The notes below the pieces were generated by a model. It ran no database searches, was not told where the DNA came from, and was given only the letters and a program-made list of their open reading frames with translations. A stretch of DNA of 5,061 nucleotides from NCBI GenBank assembly GCA_964549375.1, contig CAZJWF010000165.1, forward strand, positions 1 to 5,061. The letters are read 5' to 3'. Below, in pieces: positions 5,048-5,061 of the stretch (positions within the stretch are counted from its first letter, which is position 1; the number at the start of each line of letters is the position of its first letter). The stretch comes from JAHDDY01 sp964549375. GTDB lineage: Bacteria > Pseudomonadota > Alphaproteobacteria > Rhodobacterales > Rhodobacteraceae. Made by a program: the position numbers and the translations under genes.

Positions 5048-5061
5048 CAGTTCTCCCCGCG

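Overview
All genes called here lie on the minus strand, so the window reads biologically from right to left. It carries the nusG–rplK–rplA–rplJ–rplL part of the conserved bacterial transcription/translation cluster. Two unrelated genes sit between rplA and rplJ. The L10 protein (start Met-Asp-Arg-Ala-Gln-Lys, and a C-terminal doublet of an 11-residue GAPASN unit) resembles L10 of Rhodobacterales as I remember it. A marine-type alphaproteobacterium of that order is therefore my best guess. This rests on recall and was not searched.

Layout in transcription order: (1) nusG, 5047-4511. (2) A 116-bp gap with a GC hairpin, then rplK (L11) and rplA (L1), 4 bp apart. (3) A 13-bp-stem terminator at 3155-3186 that ends the rplKA transcript. 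(4) A non-coding stretch, 2890-3253, followed by a secreted delta-class carbonic anhydrase gene. That gene ends in a perfect 9-bp hairpin and then a terminator nearly identical to the rplA one. (5) An Ldh-family NAD(P)-dependent 2-hydroxyacid/imine oxidoreductase gene with a strong Shine-Dalgarno sequence buried in a 12-bp palindrome. (6) A good sigma70-type promoter starting 5 bp after that gene's stop codon, which drives a leader of about 230 nt with the features of an L10 autoregulatory leader. (7) rplJ (L10), best started at a GTG. (8) The first 16 bases of rplL (L7/L12), cut by the window edge.

The ribosomal genes form two separately controlled units: nusG/rplKA, closed by its own terminator, and rplJL, opened by its own promoter and leader. 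The carbonic anhydrase and the oxidoreductase occupy the space between them. Nothing links these two enzymes functionally to each other or to ribosome synthesis. No tRNA, rRNA, CRISPR array, insertion sequence or phage feature was seen. The most interesting points are the bacterial delta carbonic anhydrase with an alpha-type metal-site pattern, the twin terminators with a compensatory base-pair change, the oxidoreductase that appears to lack the family's usual Ser-His-Gly motif, and the L10 leader/promoter architecture.
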